Below are positions 1 through 14,115 of a stretch of DNA of 64,000 nt, piece by piece. Positions within the stretch are counted from its first letter, which is position 1. The number at the start of each line of letters is the position of its first letter. The notes beneath the pieces were generated by a model, which was given only the letters and a program-made list of their open reading frames with translations, made no database searches and was not told the DNA's origin. Source of the DNA: Dimorphilus gyrociliatus (lineage: Eukaryota; Annelida; Polychaeta; Dinophilidae); assembly GCA_904063045.1 (NCBI GenBank), contig CAJFCJ010000012.1:558001-622000 (forward strand), read 5' to 3'. The position numbers and the translations under genes were made by a program.

Positions 1-976
1 CCTCCTACTGTACATAGTAGTATATTGTATATAGTGTATAGTGATTGTAAATTATCATATATTTAGCATACTGCTATCAATCAACTACATGTGTTAATGC
101 AATTAATCAATCGCTTAGATAAATAAAAAAATTATTAAAAGTTGTTATAAGTAACCGAGTATCTAAATACTTTTAATTATACAAAACCCATTTCTAGTTC
201 ACAACAACGCTATTTATTAAAATAATGATGAAAGAGGTCTTCCTTTTATCATTCGTATAAAAAAATTTTTATTGATATAAACATAAGATAAATATGTCTA
301 AATGATTTGCTATAAATCATTGCTTTCGTCATACTACGTAAAATTGATTGTTTACTTAAAAACATCCCTAAACTTAATGCAAAAAAAGGCTTTATATGGT
401 TAGTGCTATTAGACAATATGAATAAAACTTGTAGATCGAAGAACTGAAAATACATATTTATTATTAAATAAGCAGTTAATAAACTATATTTTTAAAATAT
501 TCTATGCTGAATGATTAAGGTAGTAAAATTTCTACAATATTACTAATTTCGTGATTTAATCAATAAAGATTATGCTCAGATTATCTTCTACGATAAGAAC
601 TACTCCCGTACTCTCTTTAATGTAGAGCATAATATAATATGTTACACAAATTAGGAAAACTCATTATTACGTCTAAACTCGACATAAATTAGACAATCAT
701 GATTATTTCAGGACTTTTTCAAGTTGAATATAGTTATGACAATTTTATACAGAGTTTTTCCATTATCTGCCAACCAAGCCATTGTATTTATAGATAAATA
801 TTTTCCAATTTAAGTAAATGACCTTTCAAATCTAAATACTGTTCTATGTCATATACTATACAGTATTACACTTAAAGGTGTTTGCAGACATCGTTCTAAA
901 ATATACTGTATACACTATTTATACATACGAGAAGGTTTTGTACATGCCGTTCTAAAGAGTTTAAAATAAATGTTAC
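1..976. other. Presumed intron or flank of the nAChR gene, no exon found
   Basis: The sequence is AT-rich. I looked for a TM3 exon on the minus strand and found none that reads convincingly. The open frame at 249-455 (minus) has low-complexity F/I/Y/S composition and no recognisable domain. Confidence 0.5.
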
Positions 977-2889
977 CTAATGTTGGAACTGATGATGCAG
1001 TTGGAGGAGCTGCCTCGACTAAGATGAGGAGTAACAGAAGGAAGCTTGAAAATAGGCTCATAGCTGTATAAATTACACAATGAAAAATATATTAAGTGTA
1101 CAGTGGAAGTTCAAAAACGAAATTTTTGTAGAGAGAAGGGAAATATTAGAAACGTTTTCCTTCGTTAAAATTACCATCTAAGTCTATTTCTCTCTCTCTC
1201 TCTCTCTCTCTTTATATTACTCTTGTATTCTCCCTAAAATAATTTTTTTTATAAAATACTTAATTCAATAAAATAAAAAGAATTCTAATCTTTTAACCTT
1301 TTACATAAAAAAATAAGGAGATTATTGGATTTAGAAAAAATTTTTTATCCCTACTCTTTCATTTTGCTATATAAATTTGATTAGCATATCCTATATACAG
1401 TATATATAAATTTATATATACAGCATACAGTATACTATATACAGTATATATAGTATATATAGCATATATATACTGCGTCATCAATTAATTAGTATTTAAA
1501 GAGCACTTTTTCTAATGTAATTACAGCTGTACATTTAAAAAATATAAATAAATCATATTACATATACTTTATGACTGTTTTTTATATATATTTTGATTAT
1601 TTATAAAAATACTATAGAGTAAGTTAACATCCAAAATCTTTGAAAGCTGCTTAATTAAGAAAATGTATGTAGTTTTCTTTCATTTTCATTTTCTCTGAAT
1701 TAGTTAGGTAACTATCTTGTTTAGTTGATAAAGACTAGTTTTTTTCACATATATATACAATATATAGAATTTTACTTGTTATTACGCAACGATATGGTCA
1801 TTAGCAATTCATTTATAATGGAAACGTAACTGGAGCGGAAAAAATATAAGTCATGGTTTTCTTACTTTCCTTTAAATACTATTTTTAATTAAGATAATTT
1901 TTTTATATCCTGTACTTACCTAAACTAGTCCGATCGGGTCTTTCAGGAGGCAGCCAAAAGACAACTAGTGTCATACATGCCAAGAAAATGCAGGGTAAGG
2001 TAAGAATGAAACTAGAAAATACCAATTTTCGTTTCAGAGTTAATGTGAAAATTAAAGTGACGTAAGGCTGAGGGCAACAATCGTAGTACTGAATTTTTCT
2101 TTGCTCCGATTTGCCGATAATATCCCATTCCGTTGAGTTTCTTTCCAACTCGGTTGTATCCATCTGATCCATCGTCTCCATAAAATGTAAATCAATTTCA
2201 TTGCCATGATATGCCCAAGAGCCAAAAGTCATGGTACATTCTTGACTATCAAACGGGAAGTTACTTATATCTATTGCACATGAACTGAGGTACATGCGAT
2301 GAGGAATCCAAAGTATACTCCCATTGTGGTATAAAATTATTAAAGCATCGCGTTCTAACTGCTGCGTATCGGCCCTATGGAAATGAAGATACATGAGGGA
2401 ATTCTCGGCTAATTTGCTTCATGACCCACAATCGACTTAGGAGCTATTTCGAAAATCGCTACGTTTTTTACTAACTCAATTTGCTAGTTGCATCATATTG
2501 CGAGTCTTTACTTGAAAGCCTATCAACTAATATTTTTAATTGAATTTTTACAAGAATAACCACTAACGAGACTAATATTAGGAAGATAAATTGAGTACGA
2601 AGGTAATCCTTTTAAATATTTATAAAAAAATATACAATATATCTAAATATAGTTCAAAATTCTCCCTTTTAAGTTGGCAAACTAGCTAAAGTATAGAGTA
2701 AAAATAAAAACGAGGTCGTTATTTAAATCGCAATTCTTGTTAAATTGATTAGATACAAAAATTCGTGAATGAACTTTTAACATGAAGACAACTTCTTTTT
2801 TGTATTACATTTCTGGTAAAAAACGTTATTTATAGACCACATTATAAAGTGTATCACTTTACTATGCAACTCGAATGAGAGGCAATACA

Positions 2890-2923
<34 letters not shown>

Positions 2924-3457
2924 TATATACAGTATATGTATATATGTATATATGTATATATAGAATATATACATATATGCAATTAATTATAGGATACTCT
3001 ATTAAAATTACTAATTATTAGCAAGGTATATCACATCTTTTATTTTCATAGTTGGATGGTAATAGTTAATTATTTGATATGTAGACTAATGACTTTTAAA
3101 ATGATTTAGAGATTAAAATGTAACACACATTTTTTTCGTTACATATGCATTCTGGGTATGTCTACTTTTTCACCTTTAAAGAAGAATGTAAATTGTACTT
3201 ACGTGTTATATAGCATAATATCTGGTATCCAGACCTTTTGTGATGATAAGCGAACTGAAGTTAAATTATCAAATAGACCCGGATTCCATGCTATATAATC
3301 ATCATGCCATCTCTGAATTAATAATTCTCTTTTAGAATAAAAACCCTCGCTTGTATGATATATTATAAAATGCTTACGTAACGACACCACACAGACGTCT
3401 TTAACATATGCTCTCTTTCGTCCAAATCCATTTGAATCATATTCAAACCAAATCTTA
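977..3457 (-). CDS. CHRNA: Nicotinic acetylcholine receptor alpha-type subunit (partial gene)
   Basis: Cys-loop ligand-gated channel subunit of the plasma membrane. Exons seen on the minus strand: 3457-3203, 2374-1920 and 1063-977, joined at GT-AG sites with matching phases. The first encodes the N-terminal agonist-binding beta sandwich (WNPGLFDNLTSVRL, then KVWIPDIMLYN). The second carries the Cys-loop (Cys, 13 residues, Cys, with FPF inside), the vicinal cysteine pair YYDCCPQPY that defines alpha-type subunits, and TM1. The third encodes the pore helix TM2 and the TM2-TM3 loop ending PTASSVPTLG. The signal peptide and first strand lie upstream of 3457 and were not located. TM3, the cytoplasmic loop and TM4 should follow below 977, but I found no match in 1-976, so that intron probably runs out of the window. 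The pore is divergent: PDR stands where GEK is usual, and VEA where VAE is usual. Alpha-type assignment is firm; the subtype is not determinable. Confidence 0.9.
1189..1212. repeat. (TC)n microsatellite
   Basis: About twelve TC dinucleotides in an intron of the nAChR gene. Confidence 0.9.
2889..2962. repeat. (TA)n microsatellite with ATACAG and TATATG interruptions
   Basis: About 30 bases of pure AT dinucleotide are followed by ACAGTATATACAGTATATG units. It lies in an nAChR intron. Confidence 0.9.
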
Positions 3458-3530
3458 CTATTAAGGGTTTTGAAGAATTACTTATAGGTCTTCCATTTCG
3501 CCCCACTTGCTGGAGAAATTTTGAAAATAT

Positions 3531-3556
3531 TTATATATATATACAGTATATACAGT

Positions 3557-3592
<36 letters not shown>
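3531..3592. repeat. (TA)n microsatellite with ACAG interruptions
   Basis: TATATATACAGTATATACAG units are followed by about 30 bases of AT dinucleotide, just upstream (in the gene's sense) of the first recognised nAChR exon. Confidence 0.9.
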
Positions 3593-3593
<1 letters not shown>

Positions 3594-6263
3594 TATATAT
3601 TAATTAATTACTCTGTAAGTAACAAATACTTGTTTATTTTATTATCATTAAATGAAAGTCCAAAAACGGATTTAGCTAATCTAAGTGGAATAAGCTGAAT
3701 AAATTATGTTATCAGATTTGATATATTTTTTTCTTAGTTAATATATCCTCCTATTACGCCCTACTTATTCATTTCATTATTTATATAAATAGAAAGACAA
3801 TATTTCTTTTTGCCTTTAATTAATTTCTATAATTAATACTTTTTAGTTATAACCTAAAATCTTCTTCGTTCAAGACTTAGTCTTCTTTTTTTCTCTTAAT
3901 GATGAATTATAATATAATATGATATGAAATATTGCAAAATTAATTTGACATGTATTGTATAGTAATGAGAGTCTATATAAAAGACACTGCTCTAGATATC
4001 GAGTGCATGGTCGAAATTTTTCCTTAGGTGCAATGAATTATACCAGAAAAATAATGATTTTTATTATATATAATACAAACAGAGCATTCCTTAAGAAAGC
4101 TATCAAGTAATGAGATGAACTTGAATGACTGGAGATATTATTAAAGGGTCTTTACAGAGGAAACAAGTATAAGACTAATGCACTTCTGCAACCGTTAGTT
4201 TCGCTCTCTTTTTTTGCTACTCAATTAAATGAATCCTTTGTTATAAATTTATAATTTTTTATATTCAGAGATAAGTTTTAGCTGACGCTAAAGATATAAT
4301 AAATGTCTATAAGGAAAGAGAAAGTACTGGTTATAGAAATGATTAAAATATTATAGAATATCGATAAAATATACAAAAACATCACTTTATAGAATAACGT
4401 TACAGTTATTAGATTTTAAATTTATATTAAAAGTAACTAAATTACTAAAATAATAAAAATATCTAAATATTTATTAAATATTTATTGATTATTTCTATGT
4501 TTTTTTTATATATACATTTTACTTCATTAATAGATCTCTATTCATTTATCACTTCAGATATTTTTCTCTTTTTGTTGCAGTTCTTAGTCGGATTAAAGTG
4601 TACTAATAATTACTTGAGTTTTTACAATTTTCTCCTTTGTTTGTTTCTTCCCATGCTTTTTATCATTCTGTTTAATGAATGATGTATTATATAAATATAT
4701 ATAGCTGATATATATACAGTATATATAGATACTGTATATATAGTATAAGTCCTCTGCATGTAATAAAATAAACGATAAAAAGTAACAGATAAACGAAAAT
4801 CAGAGTTTATCTTAACTTTTTCTCCTAACTAATTAGACAATGCGATAGGTAGTTCTGTGTTTAATTAAAAAAGTCCATAAAACCTCCTGGGAAGAAAAAT
4901 TGATGTTTAGTAAGAGTCCCTCGACGTATTTTTCTTTTTTTAATGAAAGAAGAAATCATTAAGATTTCTGTATTTCTTTTTTATTTATTTATTTGTTTTC
5001 TTTTGTTGTTCTCTTTTTTATAAATTAAACAGTATTCTTCTTTAGTGAAAATAGTACTATAAGATAATAATTTTACTTATATTCATTAAATTTCTTATAT
5101 ATGGAATTGTACAGACGAAAAAGTTAAATTTGTACTAAAACTTTCACAATAGTCCCGTATTTGGGGCAATTAAATAGAAAAAAAGATATTTCCTCCTTTT
5201 AAATTGGTATATAATACATCTCTTCTATGAAATTATAGTAGTAGAATTTTATGAAAAAAATATAAAAGCTATACATCGCTCTTAATCATAATAGTATGAA
5301 TGTATTTAAAAACCTTACAAATACATAGATACATTTATTATAATTGGCCTAAAAATATTAACATAAAGGATTTTGTATAGTCCCTTTTTTTTGCAGGTAA
5401 AAAATAATCCCTAAAGCATACTCTTTAATGGTAAAAAAAAATAGAAAATATAAAAAAGACTTAATCTTTTTAAGAATGCACTTTTTTTGAAATCTTTCAA
5501 TATTAGAACATTGTAATAAATTGTATTTTAATAAAAAGAAACTGTATTTCTTTTCTCTTTAAGATAATCTAATATACTTTTTTTTAACTTTTCTTTCTCT
5601 AAATAAAATATATAGAATTTAGAAAAAAGAACGACTTTGTTTTAAGCATAAACTTTACGTAAAACGTTTTCCAGTAATATAAAATGTCTTTCCAGTACCA
5701 GAAAAGCATTATCCGTAATAAGATAGTATTTTTAGCAAAAGTGAACCAAGTCGAAATATCATAAAATTCCCAAGTATAGAAACCTAAATACCCTACCTTT
5801 AAGTACATAGAGAATATCAATATGCGTACTATCTATTTTATATAAACACTGTATATATATATATATATACAAAGTTTATATATTTTTTTTATTTACATAA
5901 ATGATAGAGTTAAATTTAGGCCAAGTACTCAACAAATAAAAAGGGGAGGAAAGGAGGAAAGTGTATAGGAAGAGGACCTGTGAAATATCTTTTTATTTGC
6001 AATTTTGAAATAAAAGTACTAAATAATGTAATAAAAAGAATTCAAATATAGAGGTCCTTTTCATTTAAAACAGGTACACTTTAAATACTAATTAACTGGG
6101 AAATACTTACAATGCTATATATACTGTATATGTATATATATATATATATATTCGAATATATTTGCTATATTAATAGTAATATTGTTTAAGTAATATAAAA
6201 ATTAATAGGTCAACTAATAGTAAATGAAGGAGAGAAGAAGGGAGAGAGACATAGAGAGAGGGT

Positions 6264-6336
6264 TTGTGTGTGTGTGTGTGTGTGTGTGTGTTTGTGTCTG
6301 TGTGAGTGAGTGAGTGAGTGAGTGAGTGAGTGAGCG
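6264..6336. repeat. Compound (GT)n-(GAGT)n microsatellite
   Basis: Fourteen or so GT units are followed, after a short spacer, by about eight GAGT units. A minus-strand open frame across it (6214-6396) is a translation of the repeat and is not a gene. Confidence 0.9.
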
Positions 6337-8044
6337 AGTTAAAGAAAGAGAGAGAAGAGGGAGGGAGGGGAGAAAGAAAGATTTAAATTGGAGCAACGTA
6401 ATATATACTTGGTAACCCCGAGTTTATTCAAATAAAAGCCCTATCTTATCAATGAAACCCCATTATTCTTTGGTTGATTCCTTGATAGTTTATTTATCTT
6501 TGCCTAATTTTATTTTCTCTTTTTACAATTACATTTTTGTAGTAAGATTAATTATTCTTTTAGAAAAAGAAAAACTGTATCAGATGAGAAGAGAAAAATA
6601 CCTAGTCCTTTGTGAATTTATTAAACTTGTCAATGTAAGTCTCGATAACTACTTCATAAATATTTCAAGACTTTGAGGAAACATTTTGATGGACTTTCTA
6701 ATAAAATATGGCACAATGAGATACTTATAAAGATACTATAGATAGATTATTTAACTAAACCATACAACTTTTAGTGAAAGAATGGAAGCAAGAAGTAAAA
6801 CAGAGAATTCTATTAATATATTTAGTCTTTTTCTTTTAGTTTTAATTCGGTGAGAAATAATAATTTACTGAACAGTTGTCTGTGTAGTTTCTTCAGTATT
6901 CCCTAGCTGTTTTTAAATGTTATTTTATAATTATAATCCTAATCATATTAGTGAGTACAACTCCAAGGCAGTCCTACAGTCGTAATTAGGGGATATATTA
7001 ATTTCTTCTTTTCTATATTTTGCATGAATAGTGACTCAATTCTATTAGATTACAGAAAATAAAATATGTAAAGAGGGAATAGGTTTTTAAGTCTTTTATT
7101 TGTGTTGTTTTCAGCCAACAGTCTGGAAAGTTTCTAATGACAAGGAGATGCAAATTCAAAAACGGCCTATTTTCCCCCCAAAGACTTAATCCCAGAATGA
7201 AAATTTTGGCACAGTTTAGAAAACTGAAGACTCTAAAGAATAAATGCAGTTGGAGATAAAAAAACAAAGTTTAAATAAATTTCCCAGTGTAAAATTAAAA
7301 AGAATAATAAAGTTATCTAGGCGAATATTAAAATATTCTATTTTATAAATGGCCTTTGGGAATGTTGTAAGGTCAAGAATTATCATATTTGATATTCGCA
7401 GTTTGGACAGAGTCTAAAAAAGTTAGACACAAAAAAAGGAATATTACGTATTATAAGTCTACTTCAGTTAATCTTATAATAATCTCAATAGCCTTTGAAA
7501 TAATTTCTTAACGTATTTTTACTCGCATATTTTTCACCTTACTTGAGTAAAAAACAAAGATTCATCAAAAAGAAAAAAGAGAGGATAAGCTCTCTTTTAA
7601 TATCTAGTATATATATATAATATTAAATAAGCATTCGCATTAAATCACTAAATAATAATTAGTTTTACTTTGATATAACTGCATGAAAGCCGGCGAACGT
7701 TAAATTCTATGATTAAAAGGTAGTTTAATTGTTTTAAAAGACTATTTTTCAATCATTTCTGTCATTATTCAATTAAATAAATAGAATTAAATACAAAAAG
7801 GAAAAAAAAGAACTAAAGAGAAATTTTCTTTTTAAATACTCACTTTATATTTCTTTAAAATTTTTTTTATAAGTCTTTTTTCAGCGGAAATAGCAAGTTT
7901 ATGTCCTTTTCTTTCATTGCTGTTTGAAAAATAAACAATACAACTTTTAAAAACTAAAAGAGAAAATTGGTAATGGCGCAAAAATTAAAATTGAAAAAAT
8001 ATTAAAAAAATGAAAAAGGTTAGAGGGAGGGGAAACACTGAGAA

Positions 8045-8076
8045 AGGAAGGAGGGGGGGGGGGCGGAGGGGACGGA
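8045..8076 (+). repeat. G-rich run, possible G-quadruplex
   Basis: A run of twelve consecutive Gs is flanked by GGAGG, CGGAGGGG and ACGGAG. It is very unusual against the AT-rich background. Confidence 0.6.
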
Positions 8077-8392
8077 GAAAGAATAGTCACCGCACCCTAA
8101 AAAAAACAAAACAAAAAAGAAAAAAAAAACAATGAATGATTTTTTTCTAGCACGAAAATGGCTACCTACTGAATTCATTTATTCAATTGGTGCATTTTCT
8201 TTTTTATTTACGCAATCTATTTGTTAATTATTGATCAATAAAAGGTAGGTATTTGGTTTTTTGCTTCTTTTCTTTTAATTTTTTCTGTATTGTTCATTTT
8301 ACATTACTATCAATATATATACAGTATATAGTATGTAAAAAGGTTCATTTTGTGATTTATAATATTCCTAACTTTAAAACAAGAACGATTGT

Positions 8393-8400
<8 letters not shown>

Positions 8401-8433
<33 letters not shown>
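8401..8433. repeat. (GA)n microsatellite
   Basis: About sixteen GA units in the gene-poor tract. Confidence 0.9.
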
Positions 8434-8436
<3 letters not shown>

Positions 8437-11400
8437 TAAAGAAAAAAATTTTTCATATATGTTAAAAAAGACACGACAACAGAGATAAATCGGTTTAGAA
8501 GGATATCCTTGTTTTTAAAAATGCATATAGTTCTATATATTAATTGACTGTGTATAATTAAATGTATAATTAATATATTTTTCTTACAAGTTATATAACA
8601 TTAAAAGTTCTACGAAAAGTTTACTAAAGGAAATTACAAATACAACGTTGACGTTTGTATAAAAAAATTATCAATAATTCTGTTTATCTTTTAGAAACGC
8701 GACAAATGTTTAGGCCTTTGGCAATTTTTTATCCAATATAGATTTTTCATGTACTTTGTTCGAAAAAAAAAACCTTACTAAGAGTCAGAGTGACGATATT
8801 CATTTAATTTCGTGTATACTGTATATTCTGAACCATGAAAACTCAAGTCAAAAATTTACTAAAAGAACTTTTCAACTTTCTTACTTTTTTTTTAAAAAGA
8901 AAAAATGTAATTAATTTTTTTATTTACATGGATTGATCGATCTATTCTCATCTAGCAAATAAATAAATAAATAAGGTTTAATAAAATAAAAATTAGATAG
9001 TTCAAAGGTATAATAAACAAAGAATAAATAGAGATTGACGTAGCTAAAATATTTTCCCTTTGTTGCTTTGTTATTTTTATTTATTTCTTCTATTTATATT
9101 GCAAATAAAATATAAAAGATGGTACTTTATTAAGTGATGCAACAACTGTAAATTTCCCCTTTATTCAGTTGTGTAGATATATAATATATACATATATAGG
9201 CTCTCATATTACAACAAATATTCGAAGAAGCTATCAATGTTTTACGTCAAATTCCTTTCAACTAGATAAAAAAGAAAACACAAAAAAGTACGCATATCTT
9301 TCATAAGCATTAAATATCATATAATTAGTGAGCTAGTAAAAGAAAGACAAACAAGATACATAATACAATTTGTGAATTTTAACTATACTACATGCAAAGG
9401 CCACAAAAAGAAAATAAAGGTATAAAGTACATAGCTACTAGCTATATGTACATATGTTTATTTTATCTTTGTACATAAACAAAAATAATTCGTGACATTT
9501 AAAAGTCTATAGATCATTATACAACTGAAATTGTATACAAAAAAGAAAGGCAATTCTCTTTTTTATTTCTTTCATTTTATGTTAGGGAAATGGTTTTTGT
9601 TTAAAATTCAATTCTTTTTTTCCAGTTCTTAAAATCTATTCAATATTTCTAAAGATTAAAAAACTTTGAATTTGAAAAGAGAGACTATTACGAGGCATTT
9701 TTTTGCATTTTCCTTGTCTTTGTTTTCTAAAGACAAAAATAAGATTACAAAGATATATGCAGTATATATATAGAGATATAATGTTAAAAATGCTATAAAA
9801 ACTAGAGTTGAAATAAGTTATCGTAAGAAGGGAATTGATTTTAGAGCTTATTTATGAGGTTTACAAATGATCCAGTGACTTTTAGTGCTTTAAATTGATT
9901 TAGTAGCAAAAAGAGGAAGTTTACTTTTGCTACAAATCTAATTAAAAAAAAAAAGCCGTCCTTTCAATAATGTATTTAAATTTAATTTATTATTCCTCTA
10001 TAATAATCATTGTAATATTTATAAACTATATATAAACATATATACAGTATCTACTGTATATGATGCACCTAGCAGATTTAATATATAGTGTGTTTCTAAA
10101 TTATTTTATAAATAATTACCTTTCAACATGATTTCAATGGTTTCAGTTAAATAATAATAAGAACTTTCTGCCTCTTTTTACTCTTTCTTTTTTCTTAAAT
10201 GCTTTTCCGTTTTACCCCCATTGCTATTAAGTTATAACAAGTACCCATTCCTTTTGCCACTATAGTATACTTCTTTTGCATCTATGTAATTTGTAGACGG
10301 CATAGTACTCGATACAATCAAGCTACTTCTATTAAGTTACATGAAATGCTATTACATCGTCTACTGAAAAGAAATTTATTATAATTCACAAGTCTTACTT
10401 TACTGTTCAAATGCCCATACGGATCGAATTTATTGACATAGGCCTATAGCACCAATAATTCAATTTACCTTTGCGAAACATGACAAATACTTTTGGACAA
10501 ACTACACGTTTACTCAATCGGTTTATATTTTAAGCAGACTAAAAATACTTTTATGTACATAACGTATAGTAAAATAAAACTATTTCTGACTTCTTCAAGA
10601 GGAACTTTGATCAAAATTGAATTATAAGTTTATAGGATATAAACTATTCTATATTTATCATAACATACAAACTTATATATGCAAATAGAAATTTCATCTA
10701 TCTGTTTATATTATCGCTGATGAATATTTAAACTTTCCAAGGAGTTAGTTAAAATTCTCTTGTGTTGTCTTTGTTACTTTGAATTTGTATGAGAATAAAA
10801 ACACGAAGAAATGTACATTAGCTAAATTAACTCATTTATTTTAGTAATTAAAAGATTATTCGCATTTCATAAGAGATATGGTTTTATATATAATATTATT
10901 TTCATTATGTATTGATATTCTATATAAATCATCAACTATAATATGCCTTTTTGGTGTATTTTCAATAACAACGGCTTATACAGATAAATTCCAGAAGTAA
11001 ACATTGACGTTACATTTATATATACAATATATACTACTATATATATATATAGATATATTAGGATATACAGTATATATTCTTCATTCGTCGAATAGGGGAT
11101 ATCTAAGCCTACATAGTTTAGCTCAACAGATAGGAATTTAACCATTCATACATGCAAACTTCTATATAGATTTCTTTTCTTAATGGTATACACAATATCC
11201 AGAAAGAGCAACCTTTATATACTTTTGCCTCAAGTAAATAGCTTTTATATACAATTCTGTGAAATTGTTTGAATATATGTGAAATTCAATTTGCGAAATA
11301 CCTAGTTCCTTCTTCAATTTAATAGGTCTTATATTATGTTTCGTTAAGTAATCATTAATTATGTATTGTTTTTAATTAATTTGGTCTTTTGTCCTTCGGA

Positions 11401-13358
11401 ATCTAAGAAAATATCTCCAGATATTTTGCACGAAATTTATCAGAAATCGACATTGAGATAAAGTAACTGTTAATGGAAAAAGAAAATGATACAAGATAGT
11501 CGTATCATTGATTTCGGAGAATCTGACATTATTATTTTCTTGTTTAAATAAACCTATACTATCCTAATTTTACATTGTAATTTTAAAAAGAAAAAAGTAA
11601 AAAACATAAATTAAGCGACTAAAATCAGAAAAAGCCGTATTCAACAAATATTGCAATTCCTTTGTATTTACTAATTATAGCTCTACTACTGTTTACATCA
11701 TTGATTATTTATTATGAGGTGACAATGTTGATCATTTTAGTCAGAAGAATATACTAAAATATGTTCTATTTTATTTTCATTTGCTCTTAATCTTTTTACT
11801 ATTTCTAAGAAGGATTAGAAGTCTCTTAATTGAATAGAACTACCTCCGATAGTTTAATACAAGTTCGGTATTTCTTTCTAAATAAACATATTTTAATGAA
11901 TACTTATTAGATTAAGATACTTATGAGGCATTTCCAACTTTGAACTGTAGTGCACACTTCATACATTGATACTCTATACAGTACGCTTTACATCTATACA
12001 TTACCCTTTACATGTGTATTAAAAGAGATTCACAATTTCCTCTAAGCTTATGAGATATATTATAGTATATAAGATATAATAATATAAAGCTGTATTTCCT
12101 CTATATTAACTTTTTCTTTGTCTCTTTTGCTTCTCTTAGCTGTCTCTCTTTAAATAGCTTAATGGACAACTACAATACTTTTTAGTTTAATAACTAATAA
12201 TCGTTTGTTAGGCTTTAGTGAATAAACTATACTAAGAAATTATATTTCTCATCGATAATTTGAAAATAAAAGAATTAGATAAAATCTACAAAGAGTCTAT
12301 TTTTTTTTGTAATGTATTCTTTAATAGTAAATTACTTTAGCCTGCCCTTATTGAACATGAATGACTATTCTTTTCTTGGTATTTACTATCTATAATTTAA
12401 ATTTTTCCAATAATTTATACAGTATATATGTATATATGTACGATACATGCTATAGGAAAAGAATCTTAAACTAACAATTACTATATAGAGGGACGAAATA
12501 GAAACTGTAATAGCTTGTTTCCCTTTCAAAGGAAGAAAAATAATAAAAGAAACATAGAATTATCATCTACTGATCGTTAACTGATAGCGTGTTAAAATGC
12601 TATATGTATCCTCTTATTTATTTCATACAAGCTAGAAAACTTTAAGTAGATCTTTCCATTTCGATGTATAATCATCAGAAGAATAGAAATTCATCAATGA
12701 CTAAATTTGTGTGCAATGCAATCATGCGTTCTATGTATGACAAATTACGGAATCATTCAGCAATTTTAAATGATATCTAACACATTCATAGCCCTGATTA
12801 GGATGTAACGCTTTCTTCAATGAATAAAGAAACTAGCGTATCATGTCAATAGATTGTTATTATCAAGTTTGTATAGCTATTTTATTTAGTGAAAACGTTG
12901 ATTAGTAGAGTTCCTGATACATTTTCAAAGGATTTCTTTCAAAATCGCCTTTATATTGTTATAGAACTTTACTTTCTGTGTAAACAAAGCTAAAGTTTTA
13001 AACATTTGAAATAAATATCATTTCATTCCTTTGATTTATTTCTTTAAAATCTTGCTTCTTGATATCAACGAAAAAGCATTTAAAAATAACCTGTTTAATA
13101 TAAAACACTCAGCTGTTAAAATCCCTTTAAAGTAAGTCATTACGTTAAGAAATATTCACCAATCTTAAGTTATCGACCAGAAAAGAAAGTAGATAATCCA
13201 TAAAGAAAACAATTTATTAAGAAGGAAGAATTCAGTATTAAATAAATAAGAATAAATTAGGAAAAGGTAGAAAGAAATGACAGAAGGTAAAATATATAAA
13301 GATAAAAATAAATAAACAAGCAAAAGTACTGGAGAGTTTAATATATAAAAAAAATAGA

Positions 13359-13359
<1 letters not shown>

Positions 13360-13391
<32 letters not shown>
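13360..13391. repeat. (TA)n microsatellite
   Basis: About sixteen AT dinucleotides. Confidence 0.9.
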
Positions 13392-13396
<5 letters not shown>

Positions 13397-13972
13397 TGAA
13401 TATATTAGACTATATATATATACATATATCTTTAAATATTGAGAAATTATAATTATCTTAAGGGAAATAATACAAATTATCATAATTAATCCTATTTAAC
13501 TGACTAGATATAAAGCTATTCAATGGACGAATATTTATCTAAAACTTTCTTATTCAATAAAACTCTATAAAGTGTAATAGTTATAATTCTATTCTGAAAT
13601 TAAGTGCAATTGAAGAAAGCATTAATTCTTCACCCTGTTTTATGCTCTCTTTTTAAATCTATCCCTCTGTTATTTCTTTTGTTTTTTTCCCCTTATATGC
13701 TCATTATCAAATACAAGTTTTTTTAAGTTTTCTTTTAAGCATGTTCTATATTTCAGCAAAATAAAAATATAACTTATTTTGTATTGATTATACAAACTTT
13801 TTAAAATTAATGTTTAACTGTAATTCATTAAAAAAACCTGCATTGTAAATGTACATTATACATGTACAAGTAATATACATATATACTGGATATATATATA
13901 TATACAGTATATTTTAGATATATATTTACCTAATATAATTATCTCTTATAGTCGTTAAATAAAACTAGTTAC

Positions 13973-14115
13973 CTTTGTCTTTTTCTATTTCCATAAATGT
14001 TGGGCACATCTTCTCCTGGTCTTTGTTTAACTATCAGTTTTTTTGAATCAACTTTATGTATTAAAACCGAATAAAACAATAGTTGATAGAGTATTATGAA
14101 TATTATATATTTCAT
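13973..14115 (-). CDS. Possible short secreted-peptide or signal-anchored protein, first coding exon
   Basis: From the ATG at 14115 the frame encodes a hydrophobic leader (MKYIIFIILYQLLFYSVLI) and then a basic, polar stretch: a KK pair, the segment KQRPGEDVPNIYGN and an RKRQR cluster. The exon ends at a consensus-like donor (AG then GTAACT) in phase 2. A possible acceptor in a compatible phase, TTAATTTCAG ending at 13595, would add four codons and a stop (IEL then TAA), giving about 51 residues. A leader plus dibasic clusters is the usual layout of a neuropeptide precursor, but only one copy of a candidate peptide is present and I do not recognise the family. A small mitochondrial or ER membrane protein is an equal alternative. 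An in-frame ATG lies 13 codons upstream. Confidence 0.35.

Larger units (their letters stand above)
3458..13972. other. 10.5-kb tract without a supportable gene
   Basis: AT-rich sequence dense in TA, TC, GA, GT and GAGT microsatellites and in short ATACAGTATATA elements. The longest open frames (4485-4682 plus, 5599-5820 minus, 7013-7267 minus, 10936-11145 minus, 13238-13483 minus) are made of F, I, Y, L and K codons and match no domain I know. Unseen 5' exons of the nAChR gene, including the signal peptide, may lie in its first few kilobases. Confidence 0.6.

Noticed and set aside
541-660. Possible TM3 exon of the nAChR gene on the minus strand
   Set aside because: The frame LICVTYYIMLYIKES is hydrophobic, but it lacks the TM3 sequence pattern and a phase-compatible acceptor.
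6452-6633. Plus-strand ORF ending at a GTAAGT donor
   Set aside because: The composition is AT-driven and neither a family nor a downstream exon could be identified.
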